Positions 11,888-21,850 of a stretch of DNA of 64,000 bases are shown here, one piece after another; position 1 is the stretch's first letter, and each line of letters starts with the position of its first letter. Under the pieces are notes generated by a model, which did not search any database, was not told the DNA's origin, and saw only the letters and a program-made list of their open reading frames with translations. Both the position numbers and the translations under genes were made by a program. The stretch lies in NCBI GenBank assembly GCA_025175895.1, contig CM045992.1, positions 115,780,377 to 115,844,376 on the forward strand, in the 5' to 3' direction. The stretch comes from Wurfbainia villosa (lineage: Eukaryota > Streptophyta > Magnoliopsida > Zingiberales > Zingiberaceae).

Positions 11888-13023
11888 AGCAATAATCCAG
11901 TCGGGATCAAGAAGTGCTTGTTCAATAGTTTTGGGTTCGATTTTGGAAATTAACGAGATTTGACTAATGTTTGTATGAAGCTCTAGTTCGAACCCCTAAA
12001 TTTGGATCACCTATAACTTGATTGATAGGATGACTTGGGTTAGGGTCATCTATCACTTGGTCGATAGGATGACTTGGGTTAGGACGAGATTCAAGTTCAA
12101 GATCAGAGTCGGGTTCGCTATAAGTTGATTTGCTAGTTGGTTTTGTTAAGGATTGAACGGGTTCGTGTCCTTCGTCGAAAACTATATTAATGGTTTCTTC
12201 GACTCTAAGAGTGTCGTGATTGTATACCCTATAAGCTCTCTTGGTGGTTGAGTATCCTAGAAAGGTTCGAGAGGTTTTGGATTTGAATTTCCCTAGGTAA
12301 TCCTTAGTGTTTAAGATATGTACCTTGCATCCAAATACCTAAAGTATTTGATGTTCGGTATTTTATCGTGATAAATCTCGTCACGAGGACTTTTGGTGCC
12401 TCTTTACCATAAGGATCCTATTTTGGACATAGCAAGCCGTACTAACGGCCTCTCGCCAAAATCTATCGGGTAGGTTATACTCGTTTAACATTGTCCTTCT
12501 TGTAGGGTTCTATTTTTCCGTTCGACTAACCCATTTTGTTGTGGGGTTCTAGGACATGAAAACTCATGGTGGTATCCGCTTTAGGTTACGTAATCAGTAA
12601 ACCTGTGGTTTTGAATTCACCACCATGATCGCTTCTAAGTCTTTTAATCTTAAGGTTCTTTTGATTTTCGATTAACCTACAAAGATTGATTAGTTGGTCT
12701 AGGGTATCATTTTTATGTTTGATAAACCTAACCCAAGTAAATCTAGAATAGTCGTCAATTATGACTAAGCAAAATTGACTACCATTGAGTGACTTAGCTC
12801 CATGTGAATCAAATAGATCCATGTGTAGGAGCTCAAGAACACTTTTGGTTCGTTCTTGATTAGTTAATTGATGTTGTGTCCTAGATTGTTTACCTTGTTG
12901 ACAAGCATTACATATTTTATTATCCAAGTTGTTTAGTTTAGGCAAACCTATAACCAAGCCACTCTGACTCATCTTGTGAGCGAGTCTTGGGTGCAGTGTC
13001 CAAGTCTTGATTGCCATAACCAA
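11888..13023 (-). pseudogene. SIRE-M integrase
   Basis: The frame at 12586-13023 (145 codons) begins with a worn HHCC zinc finger (LHPRLAHKM..., CNACQQGKQ). It continues into the catalytic core with the first Asp in LHMDLFDSHGAKS, the block YSRFTWVRFIKHK, and the second Asp at RLRSDHGGEF. The frame then breaks; the third acidic residue and the C-terminal part are scattered. DNA at 12225-12330 still encodes the late integrase words FGCK..., FLGYSTTKRAYRVYN. Integrase would insert the cDNA. The segment 11888-12220 between integrase and RT is acidic, low-complexity linker with internal near-repeats (GGATGACTTGGGTTAGG twice). Confidence 0.85.
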
Positions 13024-13393
13024 GATTCCTCTTCAGTGTCATAAGACACTTGGTTGAGGAGTTGGGTAAATTTATTGTGTAGATGTTGCTATTCCTAGTT
13101 CCTTTAAGTATTATTTTAGATGTTGCATTTATCTTGATTACGCATTCATTTTCTAGAAATATGACCTTATAATTGTTATCACACAATTGGCTTACACTAA
13201 GTAAATTATATTGAAAGTTTTCTACTAATAAGACATTTTGAATTGTAAAGTTAGAGTTGAGCTCAATATCACCTGATCCGATGATTTTGAGCATGCCGTT
13301 ATTTCCGAAGGCTACCGATCCTTGTCGTTTGAATCGTAACCGAAAATCTGAGTTGATCCCGGTCATGTGTCGGGAGCAACCACTGTCCAACAT
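12938..13393 (-). pseudogene. SIRE-M aspartic protease
   Basis: Frame of 151 codons starting MLDSGCSRHMTG: the active-site box of copia proteases (DSG) and the usual downstream words FGNNG, GSGDIEL and NLLSVSQLCDN. It overlaps the integrase frame by a frameshift near 12950-13020. It would cut the Gag-Pol polyprotein. Family membership is certain; activity is unlikely because the polyprotein frame is broken on both sides. Confidence 0.88.
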
Positions 13394-13867
13394 CCATTGA
13401 TCCTACATATAAGGTAGTTGGATCGGATATTGGAATTACTAAAGGGTTGTTTGTAAGTTTTTAAACCTAAATCATCTCACCAATATCTACATGATCAAAA
13501 CATGTTATTCCTATGTGTTATTGTGAGATGACTTTCAATTTTACTTGATTAATTTTAATGAATTTAAATTAACCAACATTAGGTTAGATTCGGATTTAGT
13601 CTAAGCTCATCAAGTAATCTTTTCAAGAGATTAGCTTCCAGGTCGTGGCGAGGCACAGAGGCCTTCTTTGATCGGAACAACGACCACTTCCTTAGACAAA
13701 GCTAATTTCAAGAAATTGATAACTCGACTTACTTGAGACTACATCTTGGTCTAACTAGTTATTTTGAAAAGAGGCTCCCGAGGCTCAATCTTTTAAATAG
13801 GATTTTAGTTGATTATGAGTCCTATCTAACCATTCTAAAAATAAAGGAAAAACTAAGCATGCAATTT
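13394..13867 (-). other. Gag-pol spacer of SIRE-M with conserved block
   Basis: AT-rich non-coding gap between protease and gag. At 13636-13703 it holds a block (TGGCGAGGCA...CCTTCTT...CGACCACTTCCTTAGACAAAGC) that also occurs at 25494-25551, 25656-25718 and 53690-53752 in other copia elements. Confidence 0.75.
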
Positions 13868-15490
13868 CTAAGACTTAACAAAAATACATTTTGTATTGGC
13901 TCCCCCTGGACCATTGAATCGAGTGGGTCTATTCACATAGTGAATTTGGTCCTTGGGAACCCAATACATGTTAGATCCTAAAGTTGAAATCAAAGTGATC
14001 TTAGGGACCCATGCTTGGACATTTTTCTTATGTTGGTTTACTATAGACATATATGACTTATTGGTTGTATTTGAGTTAAACCCGAGTCCGGCCTTGTTGT
14101 ACACGGCCCTTTGTGATCCAAGTAAGAGGTCAAGTCCCTTGGATCCCAAAGTGAACCTTTCAACGTGTTCCTAAGGTCTTGACTTGTGTTTTCAAAGCGA
14201 GTTCTCAACTTCAAGCTTTTCAACTTGAGTTGAGTCCTCCTCTTGAATACGAGTAGTCGAAGAGGTTAGGGAGACCTCATGTTTGAGAAGGTTAACCTCC
14301 TCAATTAGGGTCTCGACCTTGGACTCGGACTTAGCTAGTTTCTTATTTAAAAATTTAATTTCACCATACAAAGTATTAAGTAACGACCGACTTACCCTTA
14401 ATGATTCTTTTGAACCGGATACGGATCCGTGGCTTGTCTTGAATGGAAGCTCATCATCGGATTCGGACTCGGACTCTTCTTCGGTATAGGAGTCGTGATC
14501 GGTCGGCTAGGCAATTACAGATTGGATATCGTCTTCTTCCTCCGACAACTCTTCCCAAGTAGCATTTAGCGCTTTCTTGGTCTTTGATGCGTTATTCTTT
14601 AGCTTTGGGCACTCTGACTTGATGTGACCGAACCTTTTGCACTCATAGCATATAAAATTAGAAGTATTTGAATTAGGTTTAGTCTTACCTTGAGTTGTTG
14701 GTCGTTTTAGTCTCTTGATCATATTACCAACTAGATTTACTAGTTCGGATTCTATTTCCGAGTCTACTTACGATTCGGACTCGTCTTCTTCCTTCGGGGG
14801 TGGCTTGCTTGCGGGCTTCTTCTTCTTGGAACCTGCAACTAACGCAATACTCTTCTCGGCCTAGACCACGTTAGTTTGCTCATGTAATTCAAGTTCCGAA
14901 AACAATTCGTCTAACCTAATTTTAGAAAGGTCCTTGGAGACCTTGTAGGCATCGACCATGGATGCCCACAAGGTGGTCCTAGGAAAGCGAGTTAAGAGAA
15001 TACCGATAAGGTCGCATTCTCGACCTTTTGATGGCATGGAGTTGGTTGGCGATGTCTTGGATCTGAGCATGTAGTTGAGTTCGGTCTCGTTTTCCTGCAT
15101 TTTCAAGTTATACAATTTATTTAAAAGTAAATCTCTTTTACATACCTTCGTGTCGTCGGTGCCTTCGTGTAGTTCCACTAGCTTGGTCCATAAGTCCTTT
15201 GCACTAATGAAGGGGCCGACGCGGTTGAGCTCTTCCTTGGACAACCCACATTGCAAGATTTGAGTTGCCTTGGCATCGGCTTCTACTTGTTTTTTCATGG
15301 AATTTGACCATTGATCGTAACCCAAAGATTCACCATCTTCATTAATAGGAAGTGTGAAACCGGTTTGGATTACGATCCACATCTCGATTTGGGTTTTAAG
15401 AAAGCATTCCATCCGACCCTTCCAATAACGAAAGTCATTACCGTTGTAAAACGGGGGTCGGGCGGTGCTAAACCCTTCGAGATGGGCCAT
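13868..15490 (-). pseudogene. SIRE-M gag
   Basis: Three separated parts. 14861-15490 (209 codons) starts MAHLEGFSTARPPFYNG and carries the copia Gag fold (YWKGRMECFL, LSKEELNRVGPF, LWTKLVELHEG). 14507-14722 contains the CCHC zinc knuckle CYECKRFGHIKSEC, which binds element RNA, followed by an acidic run. 13868-14223 holds the C-terminal part (LGSQRAVYNKAGLG, WVPK). Stops and frame changes separate them, and 14223-14500 is Ser/Glu-rich low complexity. Gag forms the virus-like particle. The start chosen is the Met 370 bases inside the LTR, which matches Gag starts of the lineage. Confidence 0.88.
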
Positions 15491-15857
15491 TTAAAAACAA
15501 GAAGAAGAACGACGAAAAGAATCTTGCAAAACACACACGAAAAGAATATTCCAAGACTTTCGTCTTGGATTAGTAGTGCAGGAAGTAAAGAAAAAAAATA
15601 TATATAAAATGTAACTTGCAAAAAGAAATAAACAATCAAATGCGAATGTCGTTGAAGTTCCGGAGGACAACCTTACTCGGGATCTAACCCGAAGGACAAC
15701 CTTATCCGGATCCTAAAGCCTCTAATGCAATTCTATATGTAGGAGAAGATAAGCAAGTGAAATAATTATACGAAAACAGAAATAAATAAATAAAAAATCT
15801 GTGAAAAAAAGAAAAACAAAGCTAGATTGGTGGTTTCACCGAATCTTAGCGCCCCCG

Positions 15858-15869
15858 GCTCTGATACCA
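15858..15869 (-). other. Primer binding site of SIRE-M
   Basis: Minus-strand TGGTATCAGAGC two bases from the LTR at 15872, complementary to initiator-Met tRNA. Confidence 0.9.
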
Positions 15870-15871
15870 AT

Positions 15872-17235
15872 TGTTGGATCGAAAGTGTCGCTAGAGGGGG
15901 GGGTGAATAGCGATACGGTGTCGTTAAAAAAAACTTTTGCAATAAGTAAAAAGCAAGTAGAGAGTGCACAGCGGAAATATAAAGTAGACAAGATATTTTT
16001 ACGTGGTTCACAATCTTTCGATTGCTAATCCACGGCCCTAGTGATCCTTGATCACGTACGGAGGGCAATTCACTAAAACCACTCCTCCTCGTTGGAAGTA
16101 GAAGCAACGATCACAAAAAGAAATCAAGGCAAAGGGACACTCCCCCTTTCCTTGTTACGATTAAAGCACAAAGACAATTTAAAGAAGTAGAACTTAAATA
16201 AATATACCGACAACTCTTATAAGTAGAAGATGTAGCTTTCGTTGTCGGCGGCACTTCGTCGTAGCAAATGTGAGTAGTAGTAGCGGCGTTACGACGGCGT
16301 GTTGAGAGCTCTTGATTTCTTATATTTTTTGCTTGGCGTGAACATGTCTATTTATGGATATTGATCTATGAATTTAGACATAGGTAGTGTCCAAGGTGAG
16401 GTTCTTATCCCCCAAGTCTTGCTCATCCACATCCTTTGCGCCAACTCAAGGATGAGGTGCTTCATCCAACCACCTTGTGCCACAACTCAAGGATGAGGTG
16501 CTCATCCAACCACCTTGTGCCACCTCAAGGAGGCCTTCACGCCAACTTGTTGGAGCCATCCAACTTGTGCCACATCATGGGAGCCAACCATCTTGTGCCA
16601 ACTCTCCTCATTTTGGGCGTCCAAGCTTGATGGTGGTTTGCCAACCATCTTGTGCCAACTCACCTCATTTTGGGCGTCCAACTTGATGATGGTTTTGGAT
16701 GTCCACCTTGATGCCACATCACCTAATTTTGGGGGTCCAAGCTTGGTGATGGTTTGGATGTCCACTTTGATGCCACATCACCCTTTGTACCAAAACACGA
16801 GTCAAGTCCAAATTCACCCCCTTGAAATTCGAGCTCTTCTCGATTTGGAACTAGACCAGTGATTGGTGTAGTAGGCATTTAGTCAAAGGGTTTTGTTAAA
16901 ATATAAAATCGATGGTTCTAACCAACTGATCTCGACCTAGACCTTCCATTGGAGGTATTGGGTCGGATCTACGCTTAACGTCCTTGCTTCGCTTTCACAC
17001 GAGCTTACCTTGTAGCCTCGCTTCCGGTCTTCACCCGAGTACCTCGGCTTCCTCCGAAATCCCTCTGGCGTTGCCCGACCACCTCGGTTCCCACCGGGTG
17101 TCGCAGACCTTCCGCTCAACTTTAGCATTTCTGCACACTTAATTGAGCTCGTAAGATAACAAATATACCCTTAACTATTGAGCCTTTTGCCATAATCAAA
17201 ATACCGGTTCGACTTTGGTGCCCACTGCACCAACA
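15872..17235 (-). repeat. 5' LTR of SIRE-M
   Basis: 1364 bp, TGTTGGATCG...CACCAACA, almost the same as 8078-9450. The same repeat array lies at about 16440-16790. Confidence 0.93.
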
Positions 17236-18563
17236 ATGTGGAAGGTAAAATCGTTCACTGTTAGAGTTTGTGGGTCGTGTTGATTGGATGTATAGGGGGG
17301 GAGGTAAAAATTTGGATATACAGGAGCTTTATGTCTATAGATGAGTCCTGCCGTATATGTTCTCAATCAGCATGTTTAGTTAATCCTTTATGAGATTTTT
17401 ATTAATGCTGTAAATGATATATAACATGTGATAAATATTGTCTACCTGTGTATGAGGTTAGACGCTATATATATATGTGTGTACTTACCATCTACCTGTG
17501 TGTGAGGTTAGGTGCTATATATAGATAAATATATAATTGTCCACCCATGATGATTACTGTTATTATTTTTAGTTAATTGTTATCCAAATCTTTCTTGTGC
17601 ACTGATGTTATGTAAATAAGTTATACTATCATCTATCTGTGTGTGAGGTTAGATGTTATATATATATGTGTGTAATTATCATCTACCTGTGTATGAGGTT
17701 AGATGCTATATGTATATGATCGTAATTACCATCTACCTGGGTATGAGGTTAGATGCGATATATTTAGTTACAAATGTTCACCCATGATGTTCTAAGTTAT
17801 CTTTACGATCGAGTATGATAGAAAATGTGAAAACTCTTATATAGCTAACTGTATGTACATGATCATTAGTGGTGACTGGTCGGGTTGGGCTCCCCGGGTT
17901 GAGCTCCGGGGAGGGCCCACCCAAATTGATGATTGATAGTGATGGTGATTCCCTTAATTTCTTCCTAGAGGTACCTCGAGATTGCACAAGAAAATAAGGT
18001 TTTTAGCTCGGCATGTTAAATGCATAATGTGAGGTACCACGAGGGTTTATGTTTAGGTACTGATTAGCATAACCAAAGGAATGATTGGGTTATTGCACTT
18101 CTTTTAATGATATGTTGATTAAGAGTATTGGTTATGTTTCATATTGACTTACAGAAAGTGTAATCGAAAATGTATGTTGAGCTACAGTAGTTTACATTTA
18201 CAGTTGTAGAGTTATATGTTTCCTTTTAAATTTCTCCTCCCTGTGTTATACCCCTGTCATTGATCTACTTCTTTGGTAATGATGTCACATAACAATTTGG
18301 GTAGGGAGCAGGATACCCAGTTGAGATGCGAGCGGAGGTGGTGTATGGCGAGAGATGATGATGAGCATGACACACATTGTCAGGGGCATCTATGAAGCGA
18401 GTTTCAGTTTGAGGAGATGATTTGACGTTCTATTTTTCTTCAGGTTTTGAGGGTTAAGTGTGTAGTTGAGACTGCTAAACTGGATGGAATGAAATAAATT
18501 GTTGCAGGGCGTTACGATCTTGTGTATAATGGGTATTGGTGATGTGTGACTAGGGATTTTGTA
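17236..18563. other. Older host sequence, right part
   Basis: No gene recognised. Holds the 50-bp tandem array at 17441-17790, a GC-rich palindromic patch at 17885-17930 (GGGCTCCCCGGG..., GAGCTCCGGGGAG) and otherwise unremarkable AT-rich DNA. AGGGCGTTACGA near 18506 faintly recalls a Tekay LTR end in plus orientation, which I do not consider proven. Confidence 0.5.
17441..17790. repeat. 50-bp tandem repeat array with higher order
   Basis: Units beginning TCTACCTGTGTATGAGGTTAG start at 17441, 17491, 17632, 17682 and 17732, exactly 50 bp apart within each block. After units 2 and 5 a shared spacer follows (T[C/T]CACCCATGATG at about 17545 and 17775). This gives the pattern u-u-X, u-u-u-X. A TATATA run lies in each unit. 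Confidence 0.85.
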
Positions 18564-18867
18564 TATGCATACTGGGTTAGGTCCTTTCACCTTCTATGGA
18601 CAAGAAGGGTTTAGACAATGGAAGGCGAGAATTGAAGACTTCTTAATGATGAGGGACTTCGAATAATGGTCCATTTTGATGGAGAGATTTAGCTATCCAA
18701 TAGGACCAAAGGGAGGTTTCTTCAAGAAAAAGAGATGGACCAAAGAGCAAGTCCAAGCCTTCGAGAAAAATGATAAGGTAATGAAATTTTTGATTGAGTT
18801 AATATCTAACAATATTTTGTGTATGTTAGGTAATTATATATATGCCAAGAAAAAGAGATGGACCAGT
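18564..18867 (+). pseudogene. SIRE-type gag fragment
   Basis: A frame from ATG 18564 encodes the start of a copia Gag (GPFTFYGQEGFRQWKARIEDFL), passes one in-frame TAA at about 18663, and continues to 18867 (RWTKEQVQAFEKNDK..., FLIELISNNILCMLGNY). The second half closely resembles the gag at 39114-40070 (RWTQEQCQQFK, LIPYYILCKLGKY). At 18867 it stops abruptly and LTR sequence follows, so it is a rearranged remnant with no primer site or promoter of its own. Confidence 0.8.
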
Positions 18868-19492
18868 ATTGGTCGACTGATGATAGATCCGTTGGATTTT
18901 TCCAGCGTGGATCTAGCCGTTGTCTCATGACAACAGTGACATCAGTCGACTGATGGTCCCGAGCAGTCGACTGATCGGCGATTTCCAACCCTGGTAGCAG
19001 CTTTAAAGGGAGCTCGTGGAGGAGGAAAACGCAAGCAGTTCTTGAGAGCTTTTGGGGCAATTTGTTGCTGCAAATCAGGGTCTCCAAGTGCAAGTCAAGC
19101 AACTAAGCATTCAAGCAATCAAAAGGAAAGTGTTGTAAAATTTTCTTTACTTGTTTTCGTATTTGCATTGTATTTGCTTGTTGTTTTTCGTATTACTGTT
19201 GTAATCGATTGTACGAGATTTCTCCACCTCCGACTTGTGTCGAGAAGGAGTTATTTGTGATTAGTAGTGTTTGTGGCATCGGTAGAGCTCTTTAGAGCTC
19301 GATCCGTGGAGTAGAAACAATTCGGTTCTGAACCGCGTTATATCATTGTGTTTGTGTGCTTGTTATTGTGATTGTTGTATTGTTTCTATATTCCGATGCA
19401 TACTAACAATCATAGGCAAGCGAACGCAATCAAATTCCATCAACGTACAAATCGAAGTTATCCCCCCCTCTAGCTTCCAAGGATCCCCAACA
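18868..19492 (+). repeat. SIRE-type LTR remnant (3' part)
   Basis: Contains three GTCGACTG motifs (18872-18970), the block TTGTACGAGATTTCTCCACCTCCGAC also found in the LTRs ending at 39056 and 44858, and the end CCCCCTCTAGC...CCCCAACA at 19492. The 5' LTR half is missing and no primer site follows. Confidence 0.8.
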
Positions 19493-20230
19493 TTGTAATC
19501 CTATAATGCAAGGATGTTAATAATGCTATGATTGTATTATTCGGTTGAACTTGTATTTAGTCACTTTTTTCGATCAAGTCAATAGTGTAGTAACCATTAT
19601 CTTTAGTTTTAAAGTACTTTTCCATAAACTCTAAAGCTTCGTCATAGTGGGTATTTTCCTATTTTAAATTTTATATTTCAAATATTTTAGAAGCTTACTT
19701 AGTCCTACAATGTCTGAGTTTATTTGTTCACTTGTAGATATTACCAATGTTTTAACTTGGCTTAATAGATCCTTGTGTAGTAATTCAAAATCTCTGGGTT
19801 TATTATCCTCTATAACTTTAGAGAGTCTTACTATGTCTTGTCTTTGAGATAAGTTCAAGAAATTTATTTGGCTAAATCTTCTATTTAAATTTTCTTGAGA
19901 ATTTTTAAGATATTCTAAATTTTGAGTTAATTCTTTTAACGTATGAGTTTGAGAAGTTACTTTTGTTCTTATGTTTCTAAGATTTTTAAGATACCTTATT
20001 GTTGATTATCTAGATTTTTTTTCCAAGATTTAATGTTCGATTTGTTATAGAATTTAAGCGTGTTGATTTTCAATGAAAAGTATGAGAATTATATTTTGTT
20101 CTAAAATAACACCAGTGTTATCAGTAGTTTCTAGTTGTCTAGGAGGATGTTGAGAAGTAAGGTGTAGATAGTCAACCTTGTATACCTAAGACATTCTTAG
20201 TCCAAGGTCTTATGGCTCTGATACCAATAT
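19493..20230 (-). pseudogene. Possible endogenous pararetrovirus (caulimovirid) fragment
   Basis: On the minus strand a Met-tRNA primer site (20215-20226) has no recognisable LTR beside it. About 215 bases further on, an open coding-like stretch begins (about 20010-19664). Its predicted product is a Leu/Lys/Asn-rich coiled coil, and it ends before a second short frame (about 19640-19540). A primer site directly followed by a small coiled-coil ORF1 and a second small ORF is the layout of badnavirus-like genomes. Pfam DUF1319 (badnavirus ORF1) is the family to test. Upstream frames are broken, no movement-protein or polymerase region is present, and the piece cannot be functional. It could instead be the leader of an unknown LTR element. 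Confidence 0.4.
20215..20226 (-). other. Met-tRNA primer site without LTR
   Basis: Minus-strand TGGTATCAGAGC. The sequence behind it (20231-20299) is AT-rich and matches no LTR in the window. Confidence 0.7.
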
Positions 20231-20299
20231 AAAATTATAGTATTTTGATTTTTGTTTATTTTCAATTTATATTATTTTCCTTGGTTTCCAAGTAGTGTT

Positions 20300-21639
20300 T
20301 GTTGGTGCAGAGAGTATCACTCTTTAGTTTTTATGTATGAATTATAGTTTAAAATTAGGAATTACTTATGTTTTAATATGCGTGTTAAGTGTGTAGACTT
20401 GATAAGAAGTCCTAGTTGGTCTGGTTACCCAGATACTAGACATTGAGTAAAAGTCCTAGTAGGTCAGGCATACCGGATACTAGGTAGAAAACTTGACGGA
20501 TCAAGAGAATCAGACACCAGACAAGAAGTCCAAATGGGTCGTATGGACTGGACATTTGATAGAAGACCGGTTGGGTTATGAGACCAAACAACTGGTAGGA
20601 AGCCCAGCTAGGTCAAGAAGACCAAACAACTAGTGGGAAGCCTTGATGGGTTAAATTAGATGTCAAGTATGGTAAGTCTAACAGGACAGCCAGTAGGCAA
20701 GCCTCAAGTGAAGAGGTGAGACCGAGTCCTTTGTAGGGGAACAAGGTAGGCGTCGATCCGATGGATAGTCTGTGTGGGACTAAGAAGTTGAGATTGACCA
20801 GTATTACTACAACTATTCCATTTCATACTAGATATTGTGCTAATATGATTTTACAAATATCCAGATGACTGAACAATTTCCAGTCGACTCATACCCAATT
20901 GATTGGGTATGATCTAGTCGACTAGAATGTTGAGTTGGCAACACAGGATGGTGATTGACTAGAGATCTGACAATCAAAATGGCAAGAATTCTAGTCAACT
21001 ATGATGAGAAACTTCCCCGAATTGTGGAGGAACAGAGCTAGGCGAGGTCGAAATACCAAATCGACAGGTTGATTTGGAGTCGACTGGAGGGTGTTCTAGT
21101 CGACTGAAAAGTGCTTATATAAGAAATGAAGAGTCAGCTTTGAACACAACAACTCTAATATGTCCAAGTGGTGTTGCAAGTATTCCTCATCCGCAAAAGC
21201 ATCAACACGCTGACACTCCAACTTCTGAACTACATTTCATTCCTTAAAAGAAGTGTTGGTATAATCTTTTGTACATTTTTTCTTTATCAGTACTTAACTT
21301 CAATATGATAGGAAGCTTGTTTCTTATCCTACATTGTTTATAAAAAGCGAAACTCTCCGAGATCGAGAGTTCTTGATTCGGAGGATCTTTAGTGGATTGC
21401 CCATCGAGGTAGCTCTCGGAGAGCTACGAGCCTTGGAGTAGCAACCTGTTTTGGATTGTGAACCAAGTAAAAATAATTCATGCAATTTACTTTATTTTAT
21501 TCCGCTACAAATTACTCTTGTTTTTAAAAGATTAAAAGAATAGTTTTCAAAAGTTAAAAGATAAAGATAATTTTTATAATCTCCGAGATTAGCCCCCCTC
21601 CCTCCTCCCTCCTCCCTCTTGGGATTCACAATCCTACCA
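20300..21639 (+). repeat. 5' LTR of SIRE-3
   Basis: About 1340 bp, beginning TGTTGGTGCAGAGAG and ending ATCCTACCA beside the primer site TTGGTATCAGAGC (21640-21652). Includes GTCGAC motifs at 20883-21103, a TATA box at 21115-21123 and a CCTCC repeat run at 21594-21620. Its first 125 bases match the LTR start at 58709. Confidence 0.85.
21115..21123 (+). promoter_or_regulatory. TATA box of SIRE-3 LTR
   Basis: TTATATAAG directly after the last of the GTCGACTG motifs (21098), at the position expected for the U3 core promoter. Confidence 0.55.
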
Positions 21640-21652
21640 TTGGTATCAGAGC
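21640..21652 (+). other. Primer binding site of SIRE-3
   Basis: TTGGTATCAGAGC immediately after the LTR, matching initiator-Met tRNA. Confidence 0.9.
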
Positions 21653-21850
21653 AGGGGTGCTCCGATTTTGATGAAACCACCAAAGAGAGCAAATAAAAAG
21701 TTCTCTTTAGTTTCATTATTTTTTCATTAGTTTTATTTTTCTTTTGCACTAGAATCATCTTGCTTCAATGTAAGTTCAATCTTTGCAATCTTACTCTAGG
21801 AACAATTTTTTTATATTTTATATTCTATAAATTAAAAATAATAATTAAGA

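Larger units (their letters stand above)
8078..17235 (-). mobile_element. Complete but inactive SIRE-type Ty1/copia element (SIRE-M)
   Basis: About 9.16 kb. LTRs of 1373 bp (8078-9450) and 1364 bp (15872-17235) are nearly identical by eye. Primer site 15858-15869, polypurine tract 9451-9464, and flanking repeat TTGTG/ATGTG. Gene order on the minus strand is gag (about 15490-13868), spacer, protease, integrase, RT, RNase H (to about 10484), then a 1-kb non-coding 3' region. SIRE lineage is inferred from YVDDIIFG in RT, Met-tRNA priming and LTRs above 1 kb. All coding parts have stops or frameshifts. The long 3' region, where some SIRE elements carry an env-like ORF, has no such ORF here. Confidence 0.9.

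Noticed and set aside
7746..18563. Possible host gene in the older sequence around SIRE-M
   Set aside because: No long frame, splice-site pattern or protein motif could be followed in 7746-8077 or 17236-18563.
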